From: Bacillota bacterium
GTDB taxonomy: Bacteria; Bacillota; Sulfobacillia; RBS10-35; JAJYVN01
Length of the DNA: 6,260 nt
Assembly: GCA_021827805.1 (NCBI GenBank)
Contig: JAKAUG010000002.1
Coordinates: 1 to 6,260 of the forward strand
Direction: 5' to 3'
Part shown: positions 1 to 6,007 of the stretch, piece after piece
Position numbering within the stretch: position 1 is the stretch's first letter
How the letters are laid out: each line of letters begins with the position of its first letter
Translations under genes and position numbers: made by a program
The notes under the pieces: model-generated
Seen by the model: only the letters and a program-made list of their open reading frames with translations
Databases searched by the model: none
What the model was told of the DNA's origin: nothing

Positions 1-83
1 AGGTGCTACGCCTCAGGTTCCCTATAATCGCTTGTGGCGCAAGGGGTGCATGGTGCGGTTGGGGACCAACGCATAAAGTCCCG
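1..83. other. Unassigned sequence downstream of the MFS gene
   Basis: No gene is supported here on either strand. A short inverted repeat GTTGG-GGA-CCAAC (58-70) lies about 14 bases beyond the MFS stop codon. It could be the end of the transcript, but the stem is only five base pairs and no T-run follows on the minus strand. I see no tRNA or repeat. Confidence 0.3.
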
Positions 84-1547
84 CTAGTGCTGGGCTCGCT
101 CCTCGCGACCGCGCAGGATGGAGAGCACGGCCGCGCAGGCCACCAGACCCATGGCCAGGCGCAGGGCCTCGTGCAATCCGCCCACGAATGCCGCGCCCAG
201 GACCGGGGTCAGGCGGCTGACCCCCAGGAAGATGGCGAACGCCATGGAGCGCGGAATGGCGCTGGATGCGGCCAGCAGCGCGAGGGCGAAGCTGCAGACC
301 ATACCCACGTTGGAGAGTGTCCGCAGCAGGCCCGACGCCACCCCATAGGCCCCCTGGGGGGCGTTGGCCATGACGGCGCTGTTGTTGCTGGGGAAGAAGA
401 AGGCGTTGCCGACCCCGTTGACCACCGACGCCGCCACCACCAGGGCCAGAGGACTCTCGGGCGTCAGGCCCGTGTACATGAAGAAGGCCGCCACCTGCAG
501 GCCGAGCCCGACGGTCGCCGGCACGCGCGCCCCCATGTGGTCGGCCAGCCGACCGGCCCACGGACCCACCAGGCCCCCCAGGACGTAGCCGGGGACGAGC
601 AGCAGGGAGGCGGCGAAGGGGGACATGCCGCGCACACCCTGCAGATACATGATGATGAGGAACATCACGGCATAGGAGCCCATGGACTGTAACAGGGCCG
701 CCAGCACGGAGGCGGAGAGCACGCGGTGGCGGAACAGGCCCAGATCCAAGAGGGGGGCCCGGGCCTTCCGCTCCCAGAGGACCAGCCCGCCGAGCAGGCC
801 CAGGCCGACCAAGAGGCGCAGCAGGGTTCCGAGGTCCCAGCCCGCTCCGGTCGTCCGCGTGAGGGCCAGCAGCACCAGCAGCAGCCCTCCGCCGAGCAGG
901 CCCACGCCGGGCAGGTCCAGGGGGCGCCGCTGGCGCGGTGAGCGTTCTCGCAGAACGCGCCAGCCCAGGCCCAGCCCGGCCAGGCCGATGGGCAGGTTGA
1001 TGAAGAAGATGTAGCGCCAGTTCACGAAGGTGATGATCACGCCGCCCAGGAGGATCCCCAGCACCGCCCCCACGTTCCAGCCGATGCTGGTCAGACCGTA
1101 GGCCCTTCCCCGTTCACGCGGCGGCACGGTGTCGGCGATGATCGCGCCGCTGTTGGCGGAGACCAGCGCGCCCCCGATGCCCTGAACGACACGGAAGGCC
1201 ACCAGCTGGCCGCCACTGCCCGCCAGACCGCAAAGTACCGAGCCCAGCGTGAAGACGGCAAACCCGAGGTTGTACATCCGCACGCGGCCGAACATGTCCC
1301 CAAAGCGGCCGAGCTGCGTGGAGGTCATGGTCAGCACGAGCAGGTAGGCCATGATGACCCAGACCATGCCCACCATGTCCGAGTGCAGGCGCTGCATCAT
1401 CACGGGCAGACCCAGCACCACGATGGTGGTGTCCACCGCCGTGATCATGACCCCCGTCAGGACGACCACCAGGGCGAGGGAGCGATAGCGCCGTTCCGCG
1501 TCCGCGGCGTTCCGCTGATCCGGATCCCCCTGTGCCTGCGCTGTCAC
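84..1547 (-). CDS. MFS drug:H+ antiporter, DHA2 (EmrB/QacA) family
   Basis: This is a proton-driven efflux permease of the 14-helix DHA2 family (EmrB/QacA type), placed in the cytoplasmic membrane; its substrate cannot be read from sequence. The 487-residue length is normal for the family. Visible signatures are motif D1 in helix 1 (AVDTTIVVLGLP, about residues 37-48), motif A in the loop between helices 2 and 3 (GRFGDMFGRVR, 80-90), the conserved helix 4 stretch RVVQGIGGA (119-127), the PPRERGRAYG loop (142-151), and antiporter motif C running into the DHA2 signature NWRYIFFINLPIG (GWNVGAVLGILLGG at 156-169, then 176-188). The start is GTG at 1547, preceded by a weak GGCGGGTGA at four bases. 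It lies 45 bases downstream of the sulfatase stop, so the two are probably cotranscribed. The family assignment is firm. A role in exporting a sulfatase product or a toxic compound is only inference from context. Confidence 0.93.
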   Translation of the reverse strand: MTAQAQGDPDQRNAADAERRYRSLALVVVLTGVMITAVDTTIVVLGLPVMMQRLHSDMVGMVWVIMAYLLVLTMTSTQLGRFGDMFGRVRMYNLGFAVFTLGSVLCGLAGSGGQLVAFRVVQGIGGALVSANSGAIIADTVPPRERGRAYGLTSIGWNVGAVLGILLGGVIITFVNWRYIFFINLPIGLAGLGLGWRVLRERSPRQRRPLDLPGVGLLGGGLLLVLLALTRTTGAGWDLGTLLRLLVGLGLLGGLVLWERKARAPLLDLGLFRHRVLSASVLAALLQSMGSYAVMFLIIMYLQGVRGMSPFAASLLLVPGYVLGGLVGPWAGRLADHMGARVPATVGLGLQVAAFFMYTGLTPESPLALVVAASVVNGVGNAFFFPSNNSAVMANAPQGAYGVASGLLRTLSNVGMVCSFALALLAASSAIPRSMAFAIFLGVSRLTPVLGAAFVGGLHEALRLAMGLVACAAVLSILRGREERAQH

Positions 1548-1592
1548 CGGGTCACCCGCCCATCCTGGTGATCGGCTGAAATGCCCCAGCCA

Positions 1593-2942
1593 TCAGGCCT
1601 GCGCCTCGGTGGCCGAGACACGCCGTTGGCCCGATGGCCGCGGTTCGGCGGAGAGGATGGTCGGGGCCGGCTCGCCGCTCTCGACCATCCTGCGGAGCAG
1701 GCGCTCGCGCAGCACGTCGGCGACCGCCCGGTGCGATTGCAACCCCGCCAGGTTGGCGAGTTCGTGGGGATCGGCCTCCAGATCATACAGATACTGCTCC
1801 ACATAGCTCTCGGCACCGCGATCACGGCCCCCGTCCCCGTGCGGGGCGGTCACCCCATACTTCCAGCGCCGGGTGCGAACCGCCCGCCCCACCTGGGATT
1901 CGCTGATCTGCACCAGCACGTCGTCAGGCCAGCCCCGCGCATCCCCGCGCAGAAGGGGGAGCAGCGAGCGGCCCTGCATCTGGGGCGGGACGGGCAGGCC
2001 AGCCGCCGCGAGCAGGGTGGGCGGCAGATCCACCAGGGAGACCAGGTGGTTCACGCTGCCCCCGCCGTCGAAGCCTGGGCCCCAGATGGCCCCGGGCACG
2101 TGGATGGAGCTCTCATGGCAGGAGCGCTTGTATTCCCCGTTGCGTGTCTTGAAGTGGCAGCCGTGGTCGGAGGTGTACAGGACCACCGTGCGCCGCTCAA
2201 GGTCCAGGCTGTACAGGGCGTCCTGCAACCGACCCAGGGCCTCGTCCAAGCGCTTCACCATGCCGAGGTAGCCGCCCAGGTGCTGCGCGGCAGACCCCCC
2301 CAGGGCCTGAAGGTCCGGAGGCATCCAACGGTTCTGATAACGCTCACGGTAGCCCCGCGGGGGAGGGAAGTCGTCCAGGTGGTTCTGCTGGTGCGGTTCC
2401 AGGTAGGAGAGGAAGAGGAAGAACGGCTCCTCCCGGTGGGCGTGGACGTAGCGGATGGCCGCGTCGGTGACGGCGTCCACCCGGTAGCCCGGCAGTTCGA
2501 CCTTCTGCCCCTCCCCGTCGAAGAGCACCGTGTGGTAGGGCTCGGAGACGATCTCCGTGGCGTTGGCCCCGAGCCAGTACCGATACCCGCCCCGTTCGTC
2601 CGCCGGCACCGCCTGCTGGCGGCTGCGCGCGAGGTGCCACTTGCCGATGTACCCGGTGGCCCAGCCGGCCTCCCCGAAGGTGCTGCCGAGGGTGACGGCG
2701 TCTGGCGCCAGCCCCAAGCCGTTGCGGAAGACCCCCGTGGTTGTCGCGTACTGCCCGGTCTGCAGGCAGGAACGGGCCGGGGCGCACACCGGCTGCGGGG
2801 TGAACAACAGTGGCAGGTGCGTGCCACCGCCGGCCAGACGGTCCAGGTTGGGCGTGAGGTCCAGCGGGTTGCCGCCGAGTCCCGTGGTGTCCCAGCGTTG
2901 CTGATCCGTGAGAAAGACAATGATGTTGGGCCGCTCGTTCAC
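1593..2942 (-). CDS. Type I (formylglycine) sulfatase, cytoplasmic
   Basis: This is a sulfate-ester hydrolase of the alkaline phosphatase superfamily (AslA-like), about 449 residues. The N-terminal strand NIIVFLTDQQRWD (residues 6-18) supplies the metal-binding Asp13. CAPARSCLQTG (53-63) is the CxPxR maturation motif, in which Cys53 would be oxidised to formylglycine by a maturase not encoded in this window. GYIGKWHLA gives Lys101 and His103, EPH gives His184, and YTSDHG gives Asp259 and His260, followed by Lys272; these are the expected active-site positions. There is no signal peptide or lipobox, so the enzyme should be cytosolic. A TTG at 3023 lies upstream in frame, but GTG at 2942 was chosen. 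It puts the PNIIVFLTDQQ strand at the extreme N-terminus, as is typical, and has GGAGGTG nine bases upstream. The start overlaps the stop of a small upstream frame (GTGA). The substrate is unknown. A choline-sulfatase or phosphonate-hydrolase type specificity cannot be excluded. Confidence 0.93.
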   Translation of the reverse strand: MNERPNIIVFLTDQQRWDTTGLGGNPLDLTPNLDRLAGGGTHLPLLFTPQPVCAPARSCLQTGQYATTTGVFRNGLGLAPDAVTLGSTFGEAGWATGYIGKWHLARSRQQAVPADERGGYRYWLGANATEIVSEPYHTVLFDGEGQKVELPGYRVDAVTDAAIRYVHAHREEPFFLFLSYLEPHQQNHLDDFPPPRGYRERYQNRWMPPDLQALGGSAAQHLGGYLGMVKRLDEALGRLQDALYSLDLERRTVVLYTSDHGCHFKTRNGEYKRSCHESSIHVPGAIWGPGFDGGGSVNHLVSLVDLPPTLLAAAGLPVPPQMQGRSLLPLLRGDARGWPDDVLVQISESQVGRAVRTRRWKYGVTAPHGDGGRDRGAESYVEQYLYDLEADPHELANLAGLQSHRAVADVLRERLLRRMVESGEPAPTILSAEPRPSGQRRVSATEAQA

Positions 2943-3103
2943 GTCCTGGCCCACCTCCAACGCGGCGGGAGATTCCCGGCCCCGTCGGCCACGTCCTGCA
3001 GCGCCCGGCGTATCTCCAGGCAAGCACGAGGCATGGTGGAGTCGAGCGTCGGCCCCGGAGGCGCTTCCGGCGCGAGGCGGGGGATGGCGCCATCGGTCTC
3101 CAC
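2939..3103 (-). CDS. Small overlapping ORF (54 aa), or out-of-frame tail of the membrane protein
   Basis: I do not recognise this product. The frame is offset by +1 from both the membrane protein upstream and the sulfatase downstream. It has the best codon signature of the three minus-strand frames between them: about 83% G or C at third positions over 64 codons. Its composition is balanced, unlike the Arg-rich alternatives. The product begins at GTG 3103 (VETDGAIPRL...), is rich in Pro and Ala up to about residue 20, and has a probable helix near residues 28-40 (CLEIRRALQDVAD). It ends in an aromatic, basic tail (PPRWRWART). Its TGA overlaps the sulfatase GTG as GTGA, the classic arrangement for translational coupling. 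No convincing Shine-Dalgarno precedes the GTG. The open frame extends back without a start codon to a stop near 3204, inside the membrane protein gene. It may therefore be the membrane protein's C-terminal tail, joined by a frameshift or disrupted by a sequence error. Confidence 0.4.
   Translation of the reverse strand: METDGAIPRLAPEAPPGPTLDSTMPRACLEIRRALQDVADGAGNLPPRWRWART
2952..2958 (-). promoter_or_regulatory. Shine-Dalgarno site of the sulfatase gene
   Basis: GGAGGTG on the minus strand sits nine bases before GTG at 2942. It is the only strong ribosome binding site near the sulfatase N-terminus. It decides the GTG start over the in-frame TTG at 3023, which would add 27 low-complexity residues not expected in the family. 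Confidence 0.75.
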
Positions 3104-3134
3104 CCCCGCCGCTTGCGCCGTGCCCGGTTCCGGC

Positions 3135-3530
3135 TCACCGGGCCCGATGGCCGCGCAAAAGGGTGGAGAAGGCCGCCCCGCACATCGATCCCATGGCGCC
3201 CGCCATCAGCAGCGTGGCAGCCGTGGCGGCCGCCACGCCGTGGTCGGCCGCCGCCGCGATGACCAACAGGCCGCCGGCTCCGCAGACGCCACCCAGGGTG
3301 GCCGCGGCCACATCCAGGTGGTCCGTGCCGCTGGCGGAGCGCGCCGGACCCACCGCCCACACGCTCAGGGCCGCGCCAGCGGCGGAGAGCAGGAACGTGG
3401 GCAGGCCGCCGGTGTGCGCACCCTCCGCCAGACCGCCCACGACCGCGCCCACCGCGGCCAGCGGTGCGGTTCTCAGTGTCCCCCCCGCGATCCAGTCCCA
3501 GGTCCAGGAACCCCAGACCACGCGTTGCAC
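3135..3530 (-). CDS. Unknown small integral membrane protein, four predicted helices
   Basis: I do not recognise a family. Translated from GTG 3530 it gives 131 residues dominated by Ala, Gly, Leu and Val. Four hydrophobic segments are visible, near residues 15-35, 42-62, 73-93 and 98-125. A short loop with charges lies between the second and third (about 63-73, containing ARSASGTDHLD), and the end is basic (RGHRAR). There is no signal peptide with a cleavage site; Trp residues cluster at the N-terminus (WGSWTWDW). GTG 3530 was preferred because GGGGGGTGA, close to the consensus GGAGGTGA, lies five bases upstream; GTG 3539 and GTG 3521 are in frame as alternatives. The same frame stays open upstream to 3752, but that part overlaps the reductase gene and looks non-coding. 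The gene lies 53 bases after the reductase stop, in what appears to be the same operon. A holin-like or sensor/anchor role is possible, but nothing here decides it. Confidence 0.6.
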   Translation of the reverse strand: MQRVVWGSWTWDWIAGGTLRTAPLAAVGAVVGGLAEGAHTGGLPTFLLSAAGAALSVWAVGPARSASGTDHLDVAAATLGGVCGAGGLLVIAAAADHGVAAATAATLLMAGAMGSMCGAAFSTLLRGHRAR

Positions 3531-3535
3531 GCCGC

Positions 3536-3544
3536 TCACCCCCC
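3536..3544 (-). promoter_or_regulatory. Shine-Dalgarno-like site of the membrane protein gene
   Basis: GGGGGGTGA on the minus strand matches seven of eight positions of GGAGGTGA. It lies five bases before GTG 3530. It is the main reason for calling a real gene between the reductase and the sulfatase and for choosing this start. Confidence 0.5.
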
Positions 3545-3583
3545 TGCAAGGGTATGGGCTCTGGGCGGCGACAGACCTGGGAC

Positions 3584-4591
3584 TCAGGCGGGCCGGGCCC
3601 CAAGGTCGCTGGAGTGGCCCCCCTGCAGGTGCGCTCCAGGCTCCAGGGCCTGACGGGCGGCGCTCACGGCCAGCGCCGCCTCGGCAAAGCCCGTCGCGAT
3701 GAGCTTGAGCTTGCCGGGGTAGGCGACGGCATCGCCCGCCGCGTAGATCCACGGCGCCACCGCCATGGTGTCCGGGCTGACCACCAGGCCGCGGCCTTCC
3801 AGGGGCAGTCCCCAGGTGCGCAGCAGGGAGCGGTCGGCCGAGAACCCGAGGGCGAGCACCACGTGGCGGCAGGGGACCTCCATGGTGCTGCCGTCCTTCA
3901 GGTTCCGGATGCGGGCCGCCTCGGGCGCGTCGGCGCCCAGGACGGCCTCCACGACCGCGGAGCGGCGGATGACCACTCCCGCGGCCTCGGCGCGTCCCAG
4001 GGCGGATTCCACGGCGCGGAACTCATCCCGGCGGTGCACCAGGGTGACTGCCGCGCCGCCCTCGGCCAGTTCGGTGGCCCAATCCAGGGCGCTGTCCCCG
4101 CCCCCCACGACCAGGACCGGCTGACCGCGAAAGCGGGAGGGGTCGGCCACCGTGTGCCCGAGCCCCCGCCCGGCCCAGCGGTCGACCTCCGGCACGCCCA
4201 GGGACTTGGGGGCGAAGCGCCCCACCCCCACCGCCAGGAGGACGGCCCGGGCCCTGTACGTGGAGACGGGGGTCGTGAGCACCACGTGCTCGCCGGAGCG
4301 CTCGAGGTTCGTGACCGGTTCCCCCAGGTGCACCCGAGGCGCACCGAAGCGCGCCTGCTCGGTCAGCCGCTCCACCAGTTCGGCGCCCCGCACCGCCGGG
4401 AAGCCTCCCACGTCATAGATGCGCTTTTCCGGGTAGAGCGCCGCCACCTGTCCACCGACAAATGGCAGCGCCTCCAGCAGGCGGGCGCTCATACCGCGCA
4501 GGCCGGCGTAGAAGGTGGCGAACAGGCCCACGGGCCCGCCGCCCACGATGGCCAGATCCGTGATGTCGGGCTGCTGCTCTGTCAAGGGCAA
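3584..4591 (-). CDS. Ferredoxin/flavodoxin-NADP+ reductase, thioredoxin-reductase-like (YumC type)
   Basis: This is an FAD- and NADPH-binding oxidoreductase exchanging electrons between NADPH and ferredoxin or flavodoxin in the cytosol. From TTG 4591 it is 335 residues, close to Bacillus YumC. The FAD dinucleotide motif is GGGPVG (17-22), with the ribose-binding Glu at the end of strand 2 (Glu40). The family hallmark GGQVAALYPEKRIYDVGGFP spans 46-65. The NADPH motif is VVGGGDSALDW (161-171), followed by HRRD (186-189), whose arginines suit NADPH rather than NADH. AAGD (284-287) is the second FAD contact, and the GFAEA stretch follows. The CxxC redox pair of true thioredoxin reductases is absent, which supports the FNR assignment. 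The C-terminal HSSD resembles the family's terminal His-Ser element. TTG 4591 was chosen because AGGAGG lies six bases upstream. ATG 4606 is in frame but lies before that site and has no site of its own; TTG 4585 is also possible. Confidence 0.9.
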   Translation of the reverse strand: MPLTEQQPDITDLAIVGGGPVGLFATFYAGLRGMSARLLEALPFVGGQVAALYPEKRIYDVGGFPAVRGAELVERLTEQARFGAPRVHLGEPVTNLERSGEHVVLTTPVSTYRARAVLLAVGVGRFAPKSLGVPEVDRWAGRGLGHTVADPSRFRGQPVLVVGGGDSALDWATELAEGGAAVTLVHRRDEFRAVESALGRAEAAGVVIRRSAVVEAVLGADAPEAARIRNLKDGSTMEVPCRHVVLALGFSADRSLLRTWGLPLEGRGLVVSPDTMAVAPWIYAAGDAVAYPGKLKLIATGFAEAALAVSAARQALEPGAHLQGGHSSDLGARPA

Positions 4592-4597
4592 CCACGG

Positions 4598-4603
4598 CCT
4601 CCT
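4598..4603 (-). promoter_or_regulatory. Shine-Dalgarno site of the reductase gene
   Basis: A perfect AGGAGG on the minus strand lies six bases before TTG 4591 and twelve before TTG 4585. It falls inside the first codons of the alternative ATG 4606 frame (ATGAGGAGG). Initiation downstream at TTG is therefore more likely than at the ATG. Confidence 0.65.
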
Positions 4604-4632
4604 CATTGGGCGCGGGGGACCGGCCCCACGGG

Positions 4633-4663
4633 ATGCTACTCTTCCGGCCGGGCTCTTCGGCAA
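4633..4663 (-). promoter_or_regulatory. Possible sigma-70-type promoter of the reductase unit
   Basis: On the minus strand TTGCCG (4658-4663) and TAGCAT (4633-4638) are 19 bases apart. Each matches four of six consensus positions. They sit in the spacer just upstream of the reductase start, where a promoter would be expected after the preceding unit ends. The spacing is long and the match weak, so this is a guess supported mainly by position. Confidence 0.2.
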
Positions 4664-4724
4664 GGACCACTGTGGGCAATTGTGAGGGCCCGATGGCCGA
4701 CCGCAGGGACCGGATGGACCAGGG

Positions 4725-4782
4725 CCTCGTCCGGACGGGCGAGGTCAGCGTCCGTTCGGACGGGACCGCCGCGGCGCGGCGG
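4725..4782. terminator. Three successive GC-rich hairpins in the spacer after the radical SAM gene
   Basis: In the spacer between the NirJ-like gene and the reductase gene three inverted repeats follow each other. CCGCCGC/GCGGCGG has a three-base loop (4766-4782). CGTCC/GGACG has a four-base loop (4749-4762). CCTCGTCC/GGGCGAGG has a four-base loop and one G-T pair when read on the plus strand (4725-4744). The first lies about 28 bases beyond the stop codon of the radical SAM gene. No T-run follows any of them on the minus strand, so a classical intrinsic terminator is not proven. Transcript end protection or a Rho-assisted stop is equally possible. Confidence 0.35.
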
Positions 4783-4810
4783 GTGCGGCCGGCTCGACCA
4801 CCGCCCCCGT

Positions 4811-6007
4811 TCAGGAGACGACGGCGGCCGGGGCGTGCCCGAGTTCGGCGTCGGTGAGCTGGCAGGCGGGATCCGAGCCCCAGGGGTCGCCCGCGGCGCG
4901 GGCCCGCGCGCGCAGGTTCCCGTTGCAGACGTCAAACCACGCGCAAGAGCTGCATCGTCCGGTGATCCGCTCGCGCCGGGAGCCCCGCATCTCGATCAGC
5001 ACCGGGTGCGTCGCGGCGCCAGCCCACAGCTCGGGCAGTGGCGTCTGACGGATGTTGCCCAGGCGCACGTCCCAGGAGAATTGGTCGGGGTGCAGGTCGC
5101 CCTGGGGACCCAGACACACCATGCCCTGACCTGAGCGGTTGCCGCCGTTGCGCTGCAGCAGCCGCCAGGCCTCGTCGGCGGCCTCGGGCGCATGGCGCCG
5201 CATCCAGAGGTAGGCGTACGGGCCATCCGCATGGTTGCCGACCGTGAGGATCTCCATGTCCCGACCGGAGCGCACGTAGCCCAGCGTCCGCTCCAGGATC
5301 ACGTCCAGCGCGGCGCGGCTCTGCTGCCGCTCCAGGGTCAGATCCGCGACGCTCTCGCCCCGGCCGGAGGGCACGAGGTGATAGAAGCAAACCCGGCCGA
5401 TGCCCTCGGCCTCCGCCAGATCCAGCAGGTACGGGATGTGGGCCACGTTGTGGCGGTTGAGGGTGAAGCGCAGGCCCGTGCGCACCCCCAGCCGACGCAG
5501 ATTGCGGATGCCCGCCAGCGAGGCGGCGTGGGCTCCCGTCTTGCCCCGCCAGCGGTCGTGCAGTTCTGGAGGGCCATCCAGGCTGATGCCGACGTAGGTG
5601 ACCCCCACCTCGGCCAGCGCGCCGGCGGCCCTCTCGTCGATGAGCGTACCGTTGGTCGAGAGCGTGCAGCGCAGCCCCGCCTGGCGCGCCACCCCAAGGA
5701 GGTGCAGGGCGTCCGGCCGCGCCAGCGGTTCCCCGCCGGACAAAAGCAGGGCCGGCACCCGCATCTTGGTCAGCGTGTCCAGAACGGCCTCGGCCTCCGC
5801 GGTGTCCAACTCACCCGGAACGCGCCCGAGGACGGCCGAGGCATAGCAGTGCTCACAGCGCAGATTGCAGCTCTGCGTCCAGTTCCAGACCACGACCGGG
5901 CCCTGGCCGGGGAGGGCGCCCACGCGGGTGTGGCGGATGCCGCGGTCATAGCGCAAATCCGGCCCGCTGGCCGGGGCCGCACCGAGAAGCCGGCTCAGGT
6001 TCAGCAT
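4811..6007 (-). CDS. Radical SAM/SPASM protein, NirJ/AhbC-like tetrapyrrole-modifying enzyme
   Basis: This is a radical SAM enzyme of 398 residues, the normal length for the family. The SAM-binding [4Fe-4S] motif is CNLRCEHC (Cys47, Cys51, Cys54), within VVWNWTQSCNLRCEHCY. GGEP is at 91-94, and STNGTLI and GISLDGPPELHD follow in the barrel. The C-terminal SPASM region has Cys298 in a stretch ending HPDQF, then CSSCAWFDVC (352-361) and Cys382 in DPACQLTD. GNHADGPY, NGGNRSGQG, HPDQF and the CxxCxWxxxC...GDPW..DPAC end are features I associate with NirJ (heme d1 synthesis) and AhbC (siroheme to heme). These cytosolic enzymes remodel side chains of 12,18-didecarboxysiroheme. ATG 6007 was chosen because AAGGAG lies nine bases upstream; a longer frame to 6115 overlaps the upstream gene. 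The start overlaps the upstream stop by seven bases, implying coupled translation. Family membership is strong; which heme pathway it serves is unresolved, because no other pathway gene is in view. Confidence 0.85.
   Translation of the reverse strand: MLNLSRLLGAAPASGPDLRYDRGIRHTRVGALPGQGPVVVWNWTQSCNLRCEHCYASAVLGRVPGELDTAEAEAVLDTLTKMRVPALLLSGGEPLARPDALHLLGVARQAGLRCTLSTNGTLIDERAAGALAEVGVTYVGISLDGPPELHDRWRGKTGAHAASLAGIRNLRRLGVRTGLRFTLNRHNVAHIPYLLDLAEAEGIGRVCFYHLVPSGRGESVADLTLERQQSRAALDVILERTLGYVRSGRDMEILTVGNHADGPYAYLWMRRHAPEAADEAWRLLQRNGGNRSGQGMVCLGPQGDLHPDQFSWDVRLGNIRQTPLPELWAGAATHPVLIEMRGSRRERITGRCSSCAWFDVCNGNLRARARAAGDPWGSDPACQLTDAELGHAPAAVVS

Noticed and set aside
23..28. TATAAT on the plus strand near the left edge
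   Set aside because: Its -35 region would fall at or beyond base 1, and it would point into the antisense strand of the MFS gene. A chance match cannot be excluded.
2344..3603. 419-codon open frame on the minus strand
   Set aside because: It overlaps the sulfatase and the membrane protein in another frame. Its translation is Arg/Gly/Pro-rich and lacks the sulfatase or membrane features of the true frames.
1581..3653. 690-codon open frame on the plus strand
   Set aside because: It lies opposite the sulfatase and the membrane protein. Its translation is His/Gln/Arg/Gly-rich without domains, and it arises because GC-rich codons on one strand leave an opposite frame free of stops.
3584..4591. 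Thioredoxin reductase as the identity of the flavoprotein
   Set aside because: The CxxC active-site pair is absent, and the GGQVAALYPEKRIYDVGGFP stretch matches YumC-type ferredoxin-NADP+ reductase.
4693..4857. Possible plus-strand small ORF beginning MADRRDRMDQGLVR in the spacer
   Set aside because: There is only a weak GAGGG before it. The second half becomes an Arg/Pro-rich shadow of the NirJ-like gene's end, and the frame crosses all three hairpins. There is no positive support.
3464..5134. 556-codon open frame on the plus strand
   Set aside because: It is antisense to the reductase and the 3' part of the NirJ-like gene, has no recognisable motif, and shows the skewed composition of a shadow frame.
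4811..6007. Idea that the complete radical SAM protein is the sulfatase maturase (anSME)
   Set aside because: The motifs GNHADGPY, HPDQF and the C-terminal CxxCxWxxxC...GDPW..DPAC fit NirJ/AhbC. The gene is also separated from the sulfatase by a probable transcription boundary.
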